Origin: Bacteroidota bacterium | GTDB lineage: Bacteria; Bacteroidota; Bacteroidia; B-17B0; Aurantibacillaceae | Length of the DNA: 64,000 nt | Direction: 5' to 3' | Assembly (NCBI GenBank): GCA_016711805.1 | Contig: JADJSH010000037.1 | Coordinates: forward strand, 267,657 to 331,656 | Shown: positions 28,252 through 37,746 of the stretch, in pieces | Numbering within the stretch: position 1 is the stretch's first letter | Layout: every line of letters begins with the position of its first letter | Made by a program: the position numbers and the translations under genes | Notes under the pieces: model-generated | What the model was told of the DNA's origin: nothing | Databases searched by the model: none | What the model saw: only the letters and a program-made list of their open reading frames with translations

Positions 28252-29196
28252 ATGGAAACAATCGAAACATTAGATGTAACAGTCATAGAACCAAAATTAA
28301 AACACCCAACTATTTTTCAAAGCTTTGACAAACTCACAGAAGGTGGTGCTTTTATTATTCACAATGACCATGATCCAAAACCTTTGTACTATCAATTAAT
28401 AGGTGAAAGAGGCAATATTTTTTCTTGGGAATATCTTGAATCTGGACCAGAATACTGGGAGGTTAAAATTAAAAAAAATGAATTTTCTTCCGAGCCTACC
28501 ATTGGCGAACTAGTAGCAAAAGATTTTAGAAAAGCAGAAATATTCAAGAAATATAATTTAGATTTTTGCTGCGGAGGAAAAAAAACAGTAACTGAGGCAT
28601 GTAACGACAAAAAAGTTGATTACATGGAAGTTGAAAAAGAATTAAATACTCTTGATGTGATAAACACAACGCCATCACAAAACTTTGATGAATGGAATTT
28701 AGATTTTTTAGTGGACTATATATTAAATACACATCATGAGTATGTCAAAAAATCTATTCCATTATTGATTGAATATACAACTAAAGTGGCAAAGGTACAT
28801 GGTGGAAACCATCCTGAAGTAATTAACATTTCTCAAAAATTTGCTGAAGCAGCTGAAGAGTTAAATGGGCATATGTGCAAAGAAGAACAAATTTTATTCC
28901 CATATATTAAACAACTCGTTTCAGCAAAAACTAATAAGTTAAAAACTCCTTATACAGCTTTTGGAACAATTAAAAACCCTATACAGATGATGGAACATGA
29001 ACATGATGCTGTTGGGGACATATTTAAAGAGATTAGAGAGCTATCAAATAACTATACTCCTCCGCAAGATAGTTGCGCCACATATAAGGTTTCATTTTTG
29101 AAGTTAAAAGAATTTGAAGAAGATTTACATCAGCACATTCACTTAGAAAACAACATACTCTTTCCTAAAAGCATATCATTAGAAAGTCAACTATAA
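28252..29196 (+). CDS. RIC/ScdA-type iron-sulfur cluster repair hemerythrin with N-terminal DUF2249
   Basis: The 314-residue protein has three parts: a DUF2249-like domain (about 1-75, LTEGGAFIIHNDHDP), a ScdA_N/DUF542 domain with the CCGG motif (about 85-140), and a hemerythrin domain (about 150-310) with the ligand set HHEY, GNHPE, HMCKEE, EHEHD and HQHIHLE. RIC proteins repair Fe-S clusters after nitrosative damage using a di-iron site. The extra DUF2249 head is a fusion found in Bacteroidota as far as I recall. Its own Crp/Fnr box links it to denitrification. Confidence 0.88.
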   Translation: METIETLDVTVIEPKLKHPTIFQSFDKLTEGGAFIIHNDHDPKPLYYQLIGERGNIFSWEYLESGPEYWEVKIKKNEFSSEPTIGELVAKDFRKAEIFKKYNLDFCCGGKKTVTEACNDKKVDYMEVEKELNTLDVINTTPSQNFDEWNLDFLVDYILNTHHEYVKKSIPLLIEYTTKVAKVHGGNHPEVINISQKFAEAAEELNGHMCKEEQILFPYIKQLVSAKTNKLKTPYTAFGTIKNPIQMMEHEHDAVGDIFKEIRELSNNYTPPQDSCATYKVSFLKLKEFEEDLHQHIHLENNILFPKSISLESQL

Positions 29197-29205
29197 CAAT
29201 TAACC

Positions 29206-29233
29206 AAACAGACCCTAAACGGGTCTGTTTTAA
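29206..29233 (+). terminator. terminator after the RIC gene
   Basis: AAACAGACCC (29206-29215) pairs with GGGTCTGTTT (29221-29230) around TAAAC, continuing into TTAATTT. A promoter for the next gene would have to lie within or beyond it, or there is read-through. Confidence 0.75.
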
Positions 29234-29244
29234 TTTAAAGCAAT

Positions 29245-30054
29245 ATGTATATAAATGAAAACACAAAAATATCAGTTTTAATAAATTTCAATCCCAAATC
29301 AGTAGATGCCATTGTATCAATATCAAATAATTTTGATAAACTTAAAATACCAATTTTAAGAAAGGTTTTAGCATCAAGAGTTAGTATTAAACAAGCTGCT
29401 AAAATTGGCGGATCAAGTGTAGATGAATTTTATAGTAAACTAATTCCACTTGGTTTCAAAATCAAAGAAAATACAATTAATTCAAAAAAGAATCTAGTTG
29501 AGCCTTCTTCAAACCACTTTCAAGAAATAAACGAAGAGAATGTTGTTGATTTGGATGTTAGAGAAATGTTAAAAGCAGGAAAGGATCCATTTAATGTAAT
29601 TATGAATGCCTTAAGTAACCTTTCAACTAATTCCGTTTTAAAAATTATAAATACATTTGAGCCAACACCTCTTATTTCAATTTTGTCAAAAAAGGGTTAT
29701 GTACATAACACTATTGTTATTGAAAAACAATTAGTACACACATATTTTAAAAAAGATAGCGCTATTATATTTGATAATAAGGAAATAAGTGATAATAATA
29801 GCTCCGAAGAAATAACTATAGTTTTAAAATCTTTTGGCACCAATATCAAAGAGTTAGACGTAAGGCATTTAGAAATGCCTTTACCAATGGCTATGATTTT
29901 AAATGAACTTCCTTCGCTACCTGATGATTACATTTTATTGGTAAACCATAAAAAAGTACCAAAGTTTTTATTTCCTGAGTTAGCAGAAAGAGGCTATCAA
30001 TGGAGAATTCAAATAATCTCAGAAAATAATGTAAAATTATTTATATTTAAATAA
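29245..30054 (+). CDS. DUF1858-DUF2249-DUF2249 protein
   Basis: The 269-residue protein begins with a DUF1858-like helical domain (about 1-75, SIKQAAKIGGSSVDEFYSKL). Two DUF2249-like repeats follow, around LDVREMLKAGKDPFNVIMNAL (about 98-170) and ELDVRHLEMPLPMAMILNEL (about 190-269). DUF2249 is a TusA/SirA-like small fold. It overlaps the next gene by TAATG. A role as haem, sulfur or metal handling partner of the oxidase-like protein downstream is inference. Confidence 0.75.
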   Translation: MYINENTKISVLINFNPKSVDAIVSISNNFDKLKIPILRKVLASRVSIKQAAKIGGSSVDEFYSKLIPLGFKIKENTINSKKNLVEPSSNHFQEINEENVVDLDVREMLKAGKDPFNVIMNALSNLSTNSVLKIINTFEPTPLISILSKKGYVHNTIVIEKQLVHTYFKKDSAIIFDNKEISDNNSSEEITIVLKSFGTNIKELDVRHLEMPLPMAMILNELPSLPDDYILLVNHKKVPKFLFPELAERGYQWRIQIISENNVKLFIFK

Positions 30055-31337
30055 TGTTGAATCCAGGTTTAAGAGATAATTATATTTATAGAATTATAAT
30101 CGCTCATTATATTTCATCAGCAATTTTTCTATTAGTTATATCGATTTTACTTATTTTTTCTACTGAGGCTTTTTTAGGACATTATTTTCATCCTAAAGTT
30201 CTTGCAATAACCCATTTTACAACTTTAGGATGGGTCACTTTCATCATTATAGGATCGTTGTATCAATTAATTCCCGTTATAACTAATAAAAAAATATATA
30301 GTCCAATCTTAGCATTCATAGTGTATGTATTAATATTACTTGGAACAGTACTACTATCAATTTCCTTTTGGATTTTTGATGTCGGATTTTTAATTGAAAT
30401 AGCTGCCTGCTTTTTATTTTTAGGCATTACTCTTTTTTTAATCAATATTTTGCTTACAATGAAAGATTCTAAAGAAAAGAATATTGAAATTGATTTCATA
30501 CAAGCTTCCATGTTTTGGTTTTGGCTAACAGCATTTATTGGTTCATTATTAGCATTTAATTTTAGATTTACTTTTTTGCCAAAAGAACATTTGTACTATT
30601 TAAAAATTCATGCACATATTGGATTAATTGGTTGGTTCCTATGCTTAATCATTGGGGTGGCATCCAAATTAATTCCTATGTTTCTATTGTCAGGAAAATT
30701 AAACACTAAGAACTTAACCTATTCATATTATTTAATTAATTTCGGTTTACTAGGATTTATAATTGACGCATTATTTTTTAACGGAATGAATAGGGTAATA
30801 GTTTATTTTATAATTATTTTTTTAGCACTATTACTATTCTTGAGTTATATAGCAAATGCATTTAAAACAAGAGCTAGAAAAAAATTAGATATTAATTTAA
30901 AATATACTTATATCTCATTTTTCTTGATTTTCATTCCAATTATTTTGTGGGTTATTTTAAAGATTGGTCTAATTACAAACAAAGGCATTGAGCAGCAAAT
31001 TTCTACTGCAATAGTGTATAGTTTGTTATTTGGTTTTATTACGTTTCTTATTTTAGGGCAATCGTTAAAAAATTTAGCCTTTATAGTTTGGTTAAAAAAA
31101 TACCAAGAAATTAGTGGTAAAGGAAAAACTCCATTACCGAAAGATCTATATTCGGAGAAAATTGCCACGGTGCAATTGTATATATATGTTATAAGCTTCG
31201 TTACAATATTGAGTGGAATCTTATTGTCGAATCCCCTTAGTATTGAAATTGGTGCTGTTTTCATGATGACTTGTGCCGTAATATATAATGTTAATATGTA
31301 TAAAATAATCTCACATAAAGTATTAATACAACATTAG
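30054..31337 (+). CDS. 12-helix haem-copper oxidase-like membrane protein
   Basis: The 427-residue protein is almost all hydrophobic helices. Two histidine helices repeat a pattern: ITHFTTLGWVTFIIIGSLYQ (about 57-76) and KIHAHIGLIGWFLCLIIG (about 182-199), reminiscent of haem-ligand helices in NorB/CcoN-type or NnrS-type proteins. No GHH iron-B motif is visible. It is translationally coupled to the DUF2249 protein. It is likely a haem-binding NO-response protein rather than a respiratory oxidase; the exact family is not certain. Confidence 0.55.
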   Translation: MLNPGLRDNYIYRIIIAHYISSAIFLLVISILLIFSTEAFLGHYFHPKVLAITHFTTLGWVTFIIIGSLYQLIPVITNKKIYSPILAFIVYVLILLGTVLLSISFWIFDVGFLIEIAACFLFLGITLFLINILLTMKDSKEKNIEIDFIQASMFWFWLTAFIGSLLAFNFRFTFLPKEHLYYLKIHAHIGLIGWFLCLIIGVASKLIPMFLLSGKLNTKNLTYSYYLINFGLLGFIIDALFFNGMNRVIVYFIIIFLALLLFLSYIANAFKTRARKKLDINLKYTYISFFLIFIPIILWVILKIGLITNKGIEQQISTAIVYSLLFGFITFLILGQSLKNLAFIVWLKKYQEISGKGKTPLPKDLYSEKIATVQLYIYVISFVTILSGILLSNPLSIEIGAVFMMTCAVIYNVNMYKIISHKVLIQH

Positions 31338-31360
31338 TTTAACTATACATTTAAATTTTT

Positions 31361-31684
31361 ATGGACTTATATTCAGATAAAGAGAAACGCGAAATTGAAA
31401 TCTTACAATTCTTAAAAGAAGTGATTGATCCCGAGTTAGAAATTAATATTATTGATATGGGCTTAGTGTATAAAGTTGATTATAATGTAGAAGGTAAAAT
31501 CACAATTAATTTAACCCTCTCAACAAAAAATTGTCCTATGGGTGATGTTATTATAAATGGCGTTGAAAATTGTTTGCAAGGGCACTTTCCAAAATTTGAA
31601 ATTGTAATTAATATGGTTTGGGAACCTCAATGGTCTAGAGATTTTTTAACGTCTACTGGTAAAAAAGAATTAGGGATAGCTTAA
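31361..31684 (+). CDS. MIP18/DUF59-family iron-sulfur assembly factor (SufT/PaaD-like)
   Basis: The 107-residue protein carries the family signature VIDPELEINIIDMGLVYKV (about 17-35) and a central cysteine in TLSTKNCPMGD. Such proteins help insert Fe-S clusters into targets. It ends the NO-repair unit that includes RIC, which fits cluster maintenance under NO. Confidence 0.85.
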   Translation: MDLYSDKEKREIEILQFLKEVIDPELEINIIDMGLVYKVDYNVEGKITINLTLSTKNCPMGDVIINGVENCLQGHFPKFEIVINMVWEPQWSRDFLTSTGKKELGIA

Positions 31685-31694
31685 TAATTATAAC

Positions 31695-31730
31695 AAAAAA
31701 ATGCCATTGCTATTTGCAATGGCATTTTTT
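31695..31730. terminator. bidirectional terminator between convergent genes
   Basis: AAAAAATGCCATTGC pairs with GCAATGGCATTTTTT around TATTT. It has T runs on both strands, so it serves the rightward MIP18 unit and the leftward SCO1 unit. Confidence 0.85.
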
Positions 31731-31765
31731 ATTTACTCAAATAATTTAAAACCTAAACTAATAAA

Positions 31766-32407
31766 TTATTTTTTCAGTAAATCTCTTACACTCTCTATAG
31801 TACCTTCAGGCTCTTGTTCTAATCCATTTTGCTGATACGTAATTAATCCTTGCTGATTAATTACATGTATCGTATTTGAATGATCAAATCCTCCACCGGA
31901 GAGTTTCTTAACTTTAACATTCAACACATTTGCCATTTCAATTGTCGCATCTTCACTAGAACTTATTAGCGTCCAATTAGTATTCAACTGATATTCCTTC
32001 GCAAACTCAGTACATCTTTCTGGAGTGTCTCTTTCAGGATCCATACTTATTAATAAAAAATGAATATTCTTCAGTTCTTCAGGAGTAAATGATTTCTCGA
32101 TTCTTTGAATATCAGCAACAATTCTAGGGCACGCTCCCTCACAATGTGTAAATACCATAGCGGCTATAGTAACCTTCCCTTGAAATGACTGAATTTTTAA
32201 ACTCTTGTTCTCTTGTGTCTTCCAAACACTTGTGAGATTAAATAGAGACTCATCAGGAATTTCACTGCTTATCTCGACGTTTGTATTTGTTTCCTTTTTA
32301 CAACATTCTTTTTCTTCTACATCGTTTTCTGTTTTTTTACTATCATGGCAAGCCACAATTATAATTGAAACTATACAAACAATAAAACTATTTATTATAT
32401 TTTTCAT
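31766..32407 (-). CDS. SCO1/SenC-family lipoprotein (copper metallochaperone)
   Basis: The 213-residue protein has an N-terminal lipoprotein signal (cysteine about residue 20) and a SCO thioredoxin-like domain with the copper site CEGAC (about 94-98) and the partner histidine in GGFDHSNTIHVI (about 175-185). SCO proteins load copper into CuA-type centres. As the last gene of the porin-nirK-nirV unit it may mature NirK or NosZ. Confidence 0.85.
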   Translation of the reverse strand: MKNIINSFIVCIVSIIIVACHDSKKTENDVEEKECCKKETNTNVEISSEIPDESLFNLTSVWKTQENKSLKIQSFQGKVTIAAMVFTHCEGACPRIVADIQRIEKSFTPEELKNIHFLLISMDPERDTPERCTEFAKEYQLNTNWTLISSSEDATIEMANVLNVKVKKLSGGGFDHSNTIHVINQQGLITYQQNGLEQEPEGTIESVRDLLKK

Positions 32408-32431
32408 AATATTATTCTTTAATTATCTATT

Positions 32432-33211
32432 CTATTTTTTTGTTTTTACACATCTAAATCCCAAATTTTGAACACTGTACTTAGCTTTCACACTTGATCT
32501 CATAGCAAATCTCATGAAGGATGCGTAATTATTTAAATCTTTTGATCCAAAAGAACCTCCTCCGCAGAAAAAAGTATTATCTAAACTGCTATTCCCTCTC
32601 GATTCACCAGTTGTAAGAGCATTATTAAAATCATAAGTCCATTCCCAAACTAAACCATGCATATCATATACGCCATAATAATTTTTAAATGTACTTCCAA
32701 CATTTGGCAAAATAGCTGGAGAGTGTTTAGTGACCCAATTTAAAACCCATTGATTAAATTCTTTTGATTTACTTGCATCTGCTTGTGTTTGGTTTGATTT
32801 TGCAACTATCTCCCATTCTGCATTAGTTGGCAATCTTTTTCCTTGACATTCACAATATTTTTTTGCTGCAAACCAAGAAACATTCACTACTGGACTTTTT
32901 GCTATATTCATATTAAATAGAGTATCAGCTACCCAATGTTTTAAATACAATGAATCAGCAAATAATCTTTTTATTTTACTTTTAGCCCATGTGCTATTAC
33001 TTTTAATAAATGCTAAATAATCAACATTAGTTACAGGATATATATCCATGTAAAATGATTTAACAAAAACTTTCTGACTATCTGAGGAATATAAAGGGAG
33101 GTATTCTCCTCCCTTTATAAGAGCCATTCCTTTAAAGTCATCTTTACCTTGTGAAAAGATTGTTTTAAATGAAATACAAATTAATATTATTAGCAAATGT
33201 TTCAAGTTCAT
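32432..33211 (-). CDS. nirV: formylglycine-generating-enzyme-like protein, NirV-like
   Basis: The 259-residue secreted protein (signal about 1-20) has the FGE-sulfatase/C-type-lectin fold: GGEYLPLY at the start, YPVTNVDYLAFI, CQGKRLPTNAEWEIVAK (about 138-154), and the end LGFRCVKT. NirV homologues sit next to nirK in many denitrifiers; their job is unclear. Here it starts 2 bases after nirK stops, so it is the same operon. Confidence 0.8.
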   Translation of the reverse strand: MNLKHLLIILICISFKTIFSQGKDDFKGMALIKGGEYLPLYSSDSQKVFVKSFYMDIYPVTNVDYLAFIKSNSTWAKSKIKRLFADSLYLKHWVADTLFNMNIAKSPVVNVSWFAAKKYCECQGKRLPTNAEWEIVAKSNQTQADASKSKEFNQWVLNWVTKHSPAILPNVGSTFKNYYGVYDMHGLVWEWTYDFNNALTTGESRGNSSLDNTFFCGGGSFGSKDLNNYASFMRFAMRSSVKAKYSVQNLGFRCVKTKK

Positions 33212-33213
33212 TA

Positions 33214-34666
33214 TTATCTCAATTTTTTTACATCAGCAGGTGTAACATCTCCACCTTTATTTCCAAAACTATTTAAAACGTAAGTAATAACAGAAGCTAT
33301 TTGTCCATCACTTAAAGTTTGTTTCGGCATCACACCGTCAAACGTTTGTCCATTAACGGTTACTTTTCCAGATAATCCATGTAAAACAGCGCTAATAGCT
33401 TTGTTTTTATCAGATTTAAAATAATCAGATGATGCTAAAGGAGGAAACGCTTTTGGTATACCTTTTCCATCAGATTGATGACAAGCTTGACAAGTGCTTT
33501 CAAATATATTTTTGCCTTGAGCTATTTTTTCTTCTTTGGTCAAAGGTTTTAAAGGAACGTTAGCTGAAGCATCATCAGGCATTGTTTGCACCGCTCCGCC
33601 TTCACCTTGGTAAATTCTATCATCTTGCTGTCCAGAATAGATAGATTTATTCTCATTACCTTCAACTTTCAACATGCCTAAAGATCCTTTATTAAATGTT
33701 CTAAAGATAGAGTGATCTACTAAAATTAAAGTAGCAGGAACATCACATTTAAATTCAGTAATTGCTGACCCTCCAGCAGGAACTAATGTTGTTTGTACAT
33801 TATGGTTTAATGTAGTGCCTCCTTCAGGATAAACATTATCAAAAATTTCTCCAATTACGTGAAAACTTGAAACTAAATTTGGACCACCATTTCCAACGAA
33901 TAAACGTACAGTTTCTCCCACTTTTGCTTTAAGTGCTTTCTCTCCAGTTAAAGATCCAACTTTACCATTGAACACAACATAATCTGGTTCTTCTTTTAAC
34001 GCTTTCTCCATGTTAAATTGTTGGAGACCTTCCTCTCCATAAGAGCCCTTTGTATAAAAATCTCCTTGACAAACATAAAACTCTTTATCAACTTTAGGCA
34101 ATCCCTCTTTAGGCTCAACTAATATCATACCGTACATTCCGTTAGCTATATGCATACCAACTGGAGCTGTAGCGCAATGGTAAATGTATAGACCTGAGTT
34201 TAAGAGCAGTAAAAGAAAACTGAGTTTCGTGTCCAGGTGAAGTCATAGTTGCAGCAGCACCTCCTCCTTGACCAGAAACTGCATGTAAATCAATATTATG
34301 AGGAAGTTTACTACTAGCATTATTCTTAAGGTGAAATTCTACAAAATCACCTTCCCTTACTCTGATGAATTTCCCTGGAACACTTCCTCCAAAAGTCCAA
34401 AAATTATATTTAACACCATCCATCATTTCCATTTCTTTTTCAATCACTTCAAGATTAACAATCATTTTTGTAGGATGCTTTCTTGTTATTGGTGGCGGAA
34501 CATTAGGAGCATCAGTTAGCACAGCAATTTCTTCTCCTTCCATTTTTTCGGAGATAGCCTCACTATTTTCTTTTGTTGGTGCTTCGTTGTTACTACAACT
34601 TGTAATAACACATGATAAGAACAAGGCAGAAGCAACTACCATTGCTGTTTTGGCGATTTTTTTCAT
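33214..34666 (-). CDS. nirK: copper nitrite reductase fused to cytochrome c (one frameshift)
   Basis: About 484 residues: a lipoprotein-like signal (cysteine about residue 24), two cupredoxin domains and a C-terminal haem c domain (CQACH). Type 1/2 copper ligands are visible: LPHNIDLH, then IYHCATAPVGMH and the Met in NGMYGM. The frame breaks at 34199-34201, where a T run appears one base too long. Removing one base restores LNSGLYIYHC across the gap. NirK reduces nitrite to NO; the fused cytochrome should deliver electrons. It lies behind the porin gene under the promoter at 36076-36141. Confidence 0.88.
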
Positions 34667-34697
34667 AACATTAATTGTATTAGTTGAACTTAATTAA

Positions 34698-36020
34698 TTA
34701 CATCTTTAGGCCTACTTTAGGCCATTTAACCGTTCCTGGTCTTATTATAACCATAACATAAGCCCAGTTACTAGTGGGTGATAATGACGATGTGCCTCTT
34801 AACATTTGCAAGCCTGTTGTTCCAAAAAACTGCGAATAACCTCCTTGAATTGATACGCCATCTGTATAATTATAACTCATCGTGAAATCAACTTCTCCTC
34901 CTAAATGATTCGATGTTAGTTTGTCAGTAACACCTTTACGTCTATCTCTTATTTCAGTCGCTGCATTAAAGTAATGACCACTTAATCCTACTAATATTTT
35001 TTTATATGTATAGTGTACTTTTAAATATCCATCCATTAATCCTACAGTATTCAAATGATTTCCTACGTAGAAATAATCCATATAACCATTAAAACGATGA
35101 TTGGTTCCATATAATGGATTAAAAGAATGATTAATTTTATTTGATGTATCAGTTTGGCTTGTGCCAGACATTAACTCAGCACCTAGTGATAATTGAAGCC
35201 CCTTAATAGGCTTATATCCAATTTCTGCGCAAGCATCAAATGCGCTTAATTCTTTGTTGGCATTATCTTTTCCTGTTTGATAATAGCCATAAATTAACCC
35301 GTTTAATTTATCACCCTTATATTCAGTTCTTAAACCAATAGTTTGAGAATAAAGAGTAATAGAGTCTTTTTTCAAAGTAGCAGCATCAACTTTTGTATAA
35401 GCCATCCCATTATTTAAAAACAAGAAACTAAAATTGAATTTTTTATAAACTTTATTTACCCACAAGTATTCAAACTCTTTGTAATTATTTACAGTATATT
35501 GAATAAATTTATTAGACTCTGAATTTTGATTATATGCAGCACCTACATGAACAGCCCATGTACTATCAGTATATTTTAAAACCGCAGCATCATGTCGTCT
35601 TCCCTGCATAGCCCAATCTAATGAGCCAAATATTCGATCATCATCATACGCAATAGATTGACGACCAATCTTTGCATTAAACTTTTTCGAAAAATATAAT
35701 TCACCATAGGCTTCGTAAATTGAAAAAAGACCTTTTGTATCAATTGCACTATTTGCAACGCTACCCCAAGTTCTTACATCTTGAGCAGAAATATGAATTT
35801 TAAACTTGTCATGCTTATATTCTGCAGAAATACGAGCCCTCTGAGAAATAAACACAGAACTTTTCTGATTTGTATCAGCCAAGGTTTGATATCCATGTCT
35901 ATATTCTCCTCTTGCCATATATTGTCCATTAACTTGAAATTGAGCATTCGCACTTTGTGAAATAGCTACTCCAAGAACCAATCCGCAAAACATTTTTTTA
36001 AGTTGCCATGTATTTTTCAT
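34698..36020 (-). CDS. outer-membrane porin, alginate-export-domain-like
   Basis: About 440 residues: signal peptide ending near ANA (about residue 27), then a 16-18-strand barrel pattern with alternating aromatic residues (VNGQYMARGEYRHGY, RISAEYKHDKFKIHISAQD). The ATG at 36020 is preferred to the TTG at 36035. Such porins are common beside Bacteroidota nirK genes and may pass nitrite or other anions. It is the first gene of the nirK operon. Confidence 0.75.
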   Translation of the reverse strand: MKNTWQLKKMFCGLVLGVAISQSANAQFQVNGQYMARGEYRHGYQTLADTNQKSSVFISQRARISAEYKHDKFKIHISAQDVRTWGSVANSAIDTKGLFSIYEAYGELYFSKKFNAKIGRQSIAYDDDRIFGSLDWAMQGRRHDAAVLKYTDSTWAVHVGAAYNQNSESNKFIQYTVNNYKEFEYLWVNKVYKKFNFSFLFLNNGMAYTKVDAATLKKDSITLYSQTIGLRTEYKGDKLNGLIYGYYQTGKDNANKELSAFDACAEIGYKPIKGLQLSLGAELMSGTSQTDTSNKINHSFNPLYGTNHRFNGYMDYFYVGNHLNTVGLMDGYLKVHYTYKKILVGLSGHYFNAATEIRDRRKGVTDKLTSNHLGGEVDFTMSYNYTDGVSIQGGYSQFFGTTGLQMLRGTSSLSPTSNWAYVMVIIRPGTVKWPKVGLKM

Positions 36021-36075
36021 AAGATTCAAATTCAATGATTAAATGTAGATTAACATTTATTGTGGTTTTACAGGA

Positions 36076-36141
36076 CAAAATTAACGTTTATTATAATCTC
36101 GGACAATTTTATCCGATTACAATATCTATGATTATAATCAT
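36076..36141. promoter_or_regulatory. nirK-operon promoter with Rrf2 operator and Crp/Fnr box
   Basis: Reading leftward: -7 element TAATTTTG (36076-36083, minus strand), operator TCGGACAATTTTATCCGA (36099-36116) centred 31.5 bp upstream over the -33 region, and the perfect Crp/Fnr palindrome ATGATTATAATCAT (36128-36141) centred 58.5 bp upstream. The box also faces the tryptophanase gene at 36275, but I see no good -7 element at the right distance on that side. Confidence 0.72.
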
Positions 36142-36274
36142 CTTTTAAAAATGACATTAATCAATAATATATAAAAGAAGATTATATAAAATTACACGTA
36201 TTACAAATACAGAATAAGTATCTAAGTAAATACAAAAAAATGTTTAAAGTATTTATCTATTAAAAACAATTACT

Positions 36275-37660
36275 ATGAATTATAAAACAATCATTGAGCC
36301 TTTTAAAATAAAAGTAGTAGAACCAATTAAGATTACAACAGTTGAAGAAAGAAAAGCCTTTTTAAAAAAAGCTAACTATAACACCTTCCTACTAAACTCA
36401 GAAGAAGTGTTGATAGATTTTTTAACTGACAGTGGGACATCGGCAATGAGTGCAGATCAGTGGGCGGGTATCATGCAAGGAGATGAATCGTATGCTGGAT
36501 CATCAAGTTATCATAAAATGCATAAAACAATTTTTAATTTAACTGGGATGGAATATATATATCCTGTTCATCAAGGAAGAGCGGGGGAGCGAATATTGTA
36601 TTCGTTGCTAGGAGGAAAAGGAAAAACATTTATTAGTAATACTCATTTTGATACAACTAGAGCTAATATCGAATTTTCTGGTGCGGAAGCTATTGATATT
36701 GTAATTCCAGAAGGTCTAAATCCAATGCAATATCATCCATTTAAAGGAAACATGGATACTGAAAAATTAGAAAAATTAATTTTAGAAAAAGGTGTTAACA
36801 ATATTGGAGCTGTTATTTTAACTGTTACCAATAATAGTGGCGGCGGTCAACCTGTTAGTATGAAAAATGCAAAAGAAGTATCTGCTATATGTAAAAAACA
36901 TGGTGCAAATTTATTTTTAGACTGTTGTAGAATTGCCGAAAATTCTTATTTCATAAAAGAAAGAGAAGAAGAATATAAAAACATTTCTAGTAAGCAAATA
37001 GCTATCGAAATGTTTTCACTATGTGATGGAGCTGTTATGAGTGCAAAAAAAGACGCATTAGTAAATATGGGTGGATTCTTAGCAGTAAAAAATAAAGAAC
37101 TATCAGAAGCTTGCAAAAATCTATTAATCATTACTGAAGGCTTTACTACTTATGGAGGTTTATCTGGAAGAGACATGGAAGCTTTAGCAATTGGATTAGA
37201 AGAGGTTTTTGATGAAGGCTATTTAAAATACAGAATAAAAAGCACTAGCTATTTAGGTGACAGACTACATGCTATGGGTATTCCATTAATTTGGCCTATT
37301 GGAGGACATGCTGTATATATTGACGCCAAAGCTTTATACTCAAATATCCCAGTGAATCAATATCCTGGTCAATCATTAGTCTGTCAGTTGTATTTATTAG
37401 GTGGAATTCGTTCTTGTGAAATTGGATCTGTCATGTTTGGAAAATATGATGACAATCACGAGTTAATTCCTGCCTCTATGGAACTAGTAAGATTAGCTAT
37501 TCCAAGAAGGGTATATACACAAAGTCATATTGAATATGTGATCGAAGTATTTGAAAGAATTTTATTAGAAAAAGAAAAAGCATTTGGAATAAAAATAACA
37601 GAAGAACCAAAATTTTTAAGACACTTTACTTCAAAATTTGAACCAATTTATAAAGTATAA
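36275..37660 (+). CDS. tnaA: tryptophanase (tryptophan indole-lyase)
   Basis: The 461-residue protein of the PLP beta-eliminating lyase family has the PLP lysine in MSAKKDA (K258/K259), AGGQPVSM-type loop (here GGGQPVSMKN) and YAGSSSYH. The tryptophanase pattern GIRSCEIGSVMFG and LRHF at the C-terminus separate it from the tyrosine phenol-lyase paralogue at 22265. It should release indole, pyruvate and ammonia from tryptophan. It is alone on the plus strand between nirK and nor loci, divergent from the nirK promoter. Confidence 0.85.
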   Translation: MNYKTIIEPFKIKVVEPIKITTVEERKAFLKKANYNTFLLNSEEVLIDFLTDSGTSAMSADQWAGIMQGDESYAGSSSYHKMHKTIFNLTGMEYIYPVHQGRAGERILYSLLGGKGKTFISNTHFDTTRANIEFSGAEAIDIVIPEGLNPMQYHPFKGNMDTEKLEKLILEKGVNNIGAVILTVTNNSGGGQPVSMKNAKEVSAICKKHGANLFLDCCRIAENSYFIKEREEEYKNISSKQIAIEMFSLCDGAVMSAKKDALVNMGGFLAVKNKELSEACKNLLIITEGFTTYGGLSGRDMEALAIGLEEVFDEGYLKYRIKSTSYLGDRLHAMGIPLIWPIGGHAVYIDAKALYSNIPVNQYPGQSLVCQLYLLGGIRSCEIGSVMFGKYDDNHELIPASMELVRLAIPRRVYTQSHIEYVIEVFERILLEKEKAFGIKITEEPKFLRHFTSKFEPIYKV

Positions 37661-37681
37661 ACGTTTGTTTCAATTATTAAT

Positions 37682-37716
37682 AAAAAAGGGTATTGCAATA
37701 ATGCAATACCCTTTTT
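37682..37716. terminator. bidirectional terminator after tryptophanase
   Basis: AAAAAGGGTATTGCA pairs with TGCAATACCCTTTTT around a short AT loop. It lies between the convergent tnaA and norF-like genes and has T runs both ways. Confidence 0.85.
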
Positions 37717-37746
37717 GTATTTAGTGAACTATAAAAAAAGTGTTCA

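Noticed and set aside
36275..37660. Both lyases being duplicate tryptophanases
   Set aside because: The C-terminal LRHF versus LRFF and the EIGS versus MERG patterns separate tryptophanase from tyrosine phenol-lyase.
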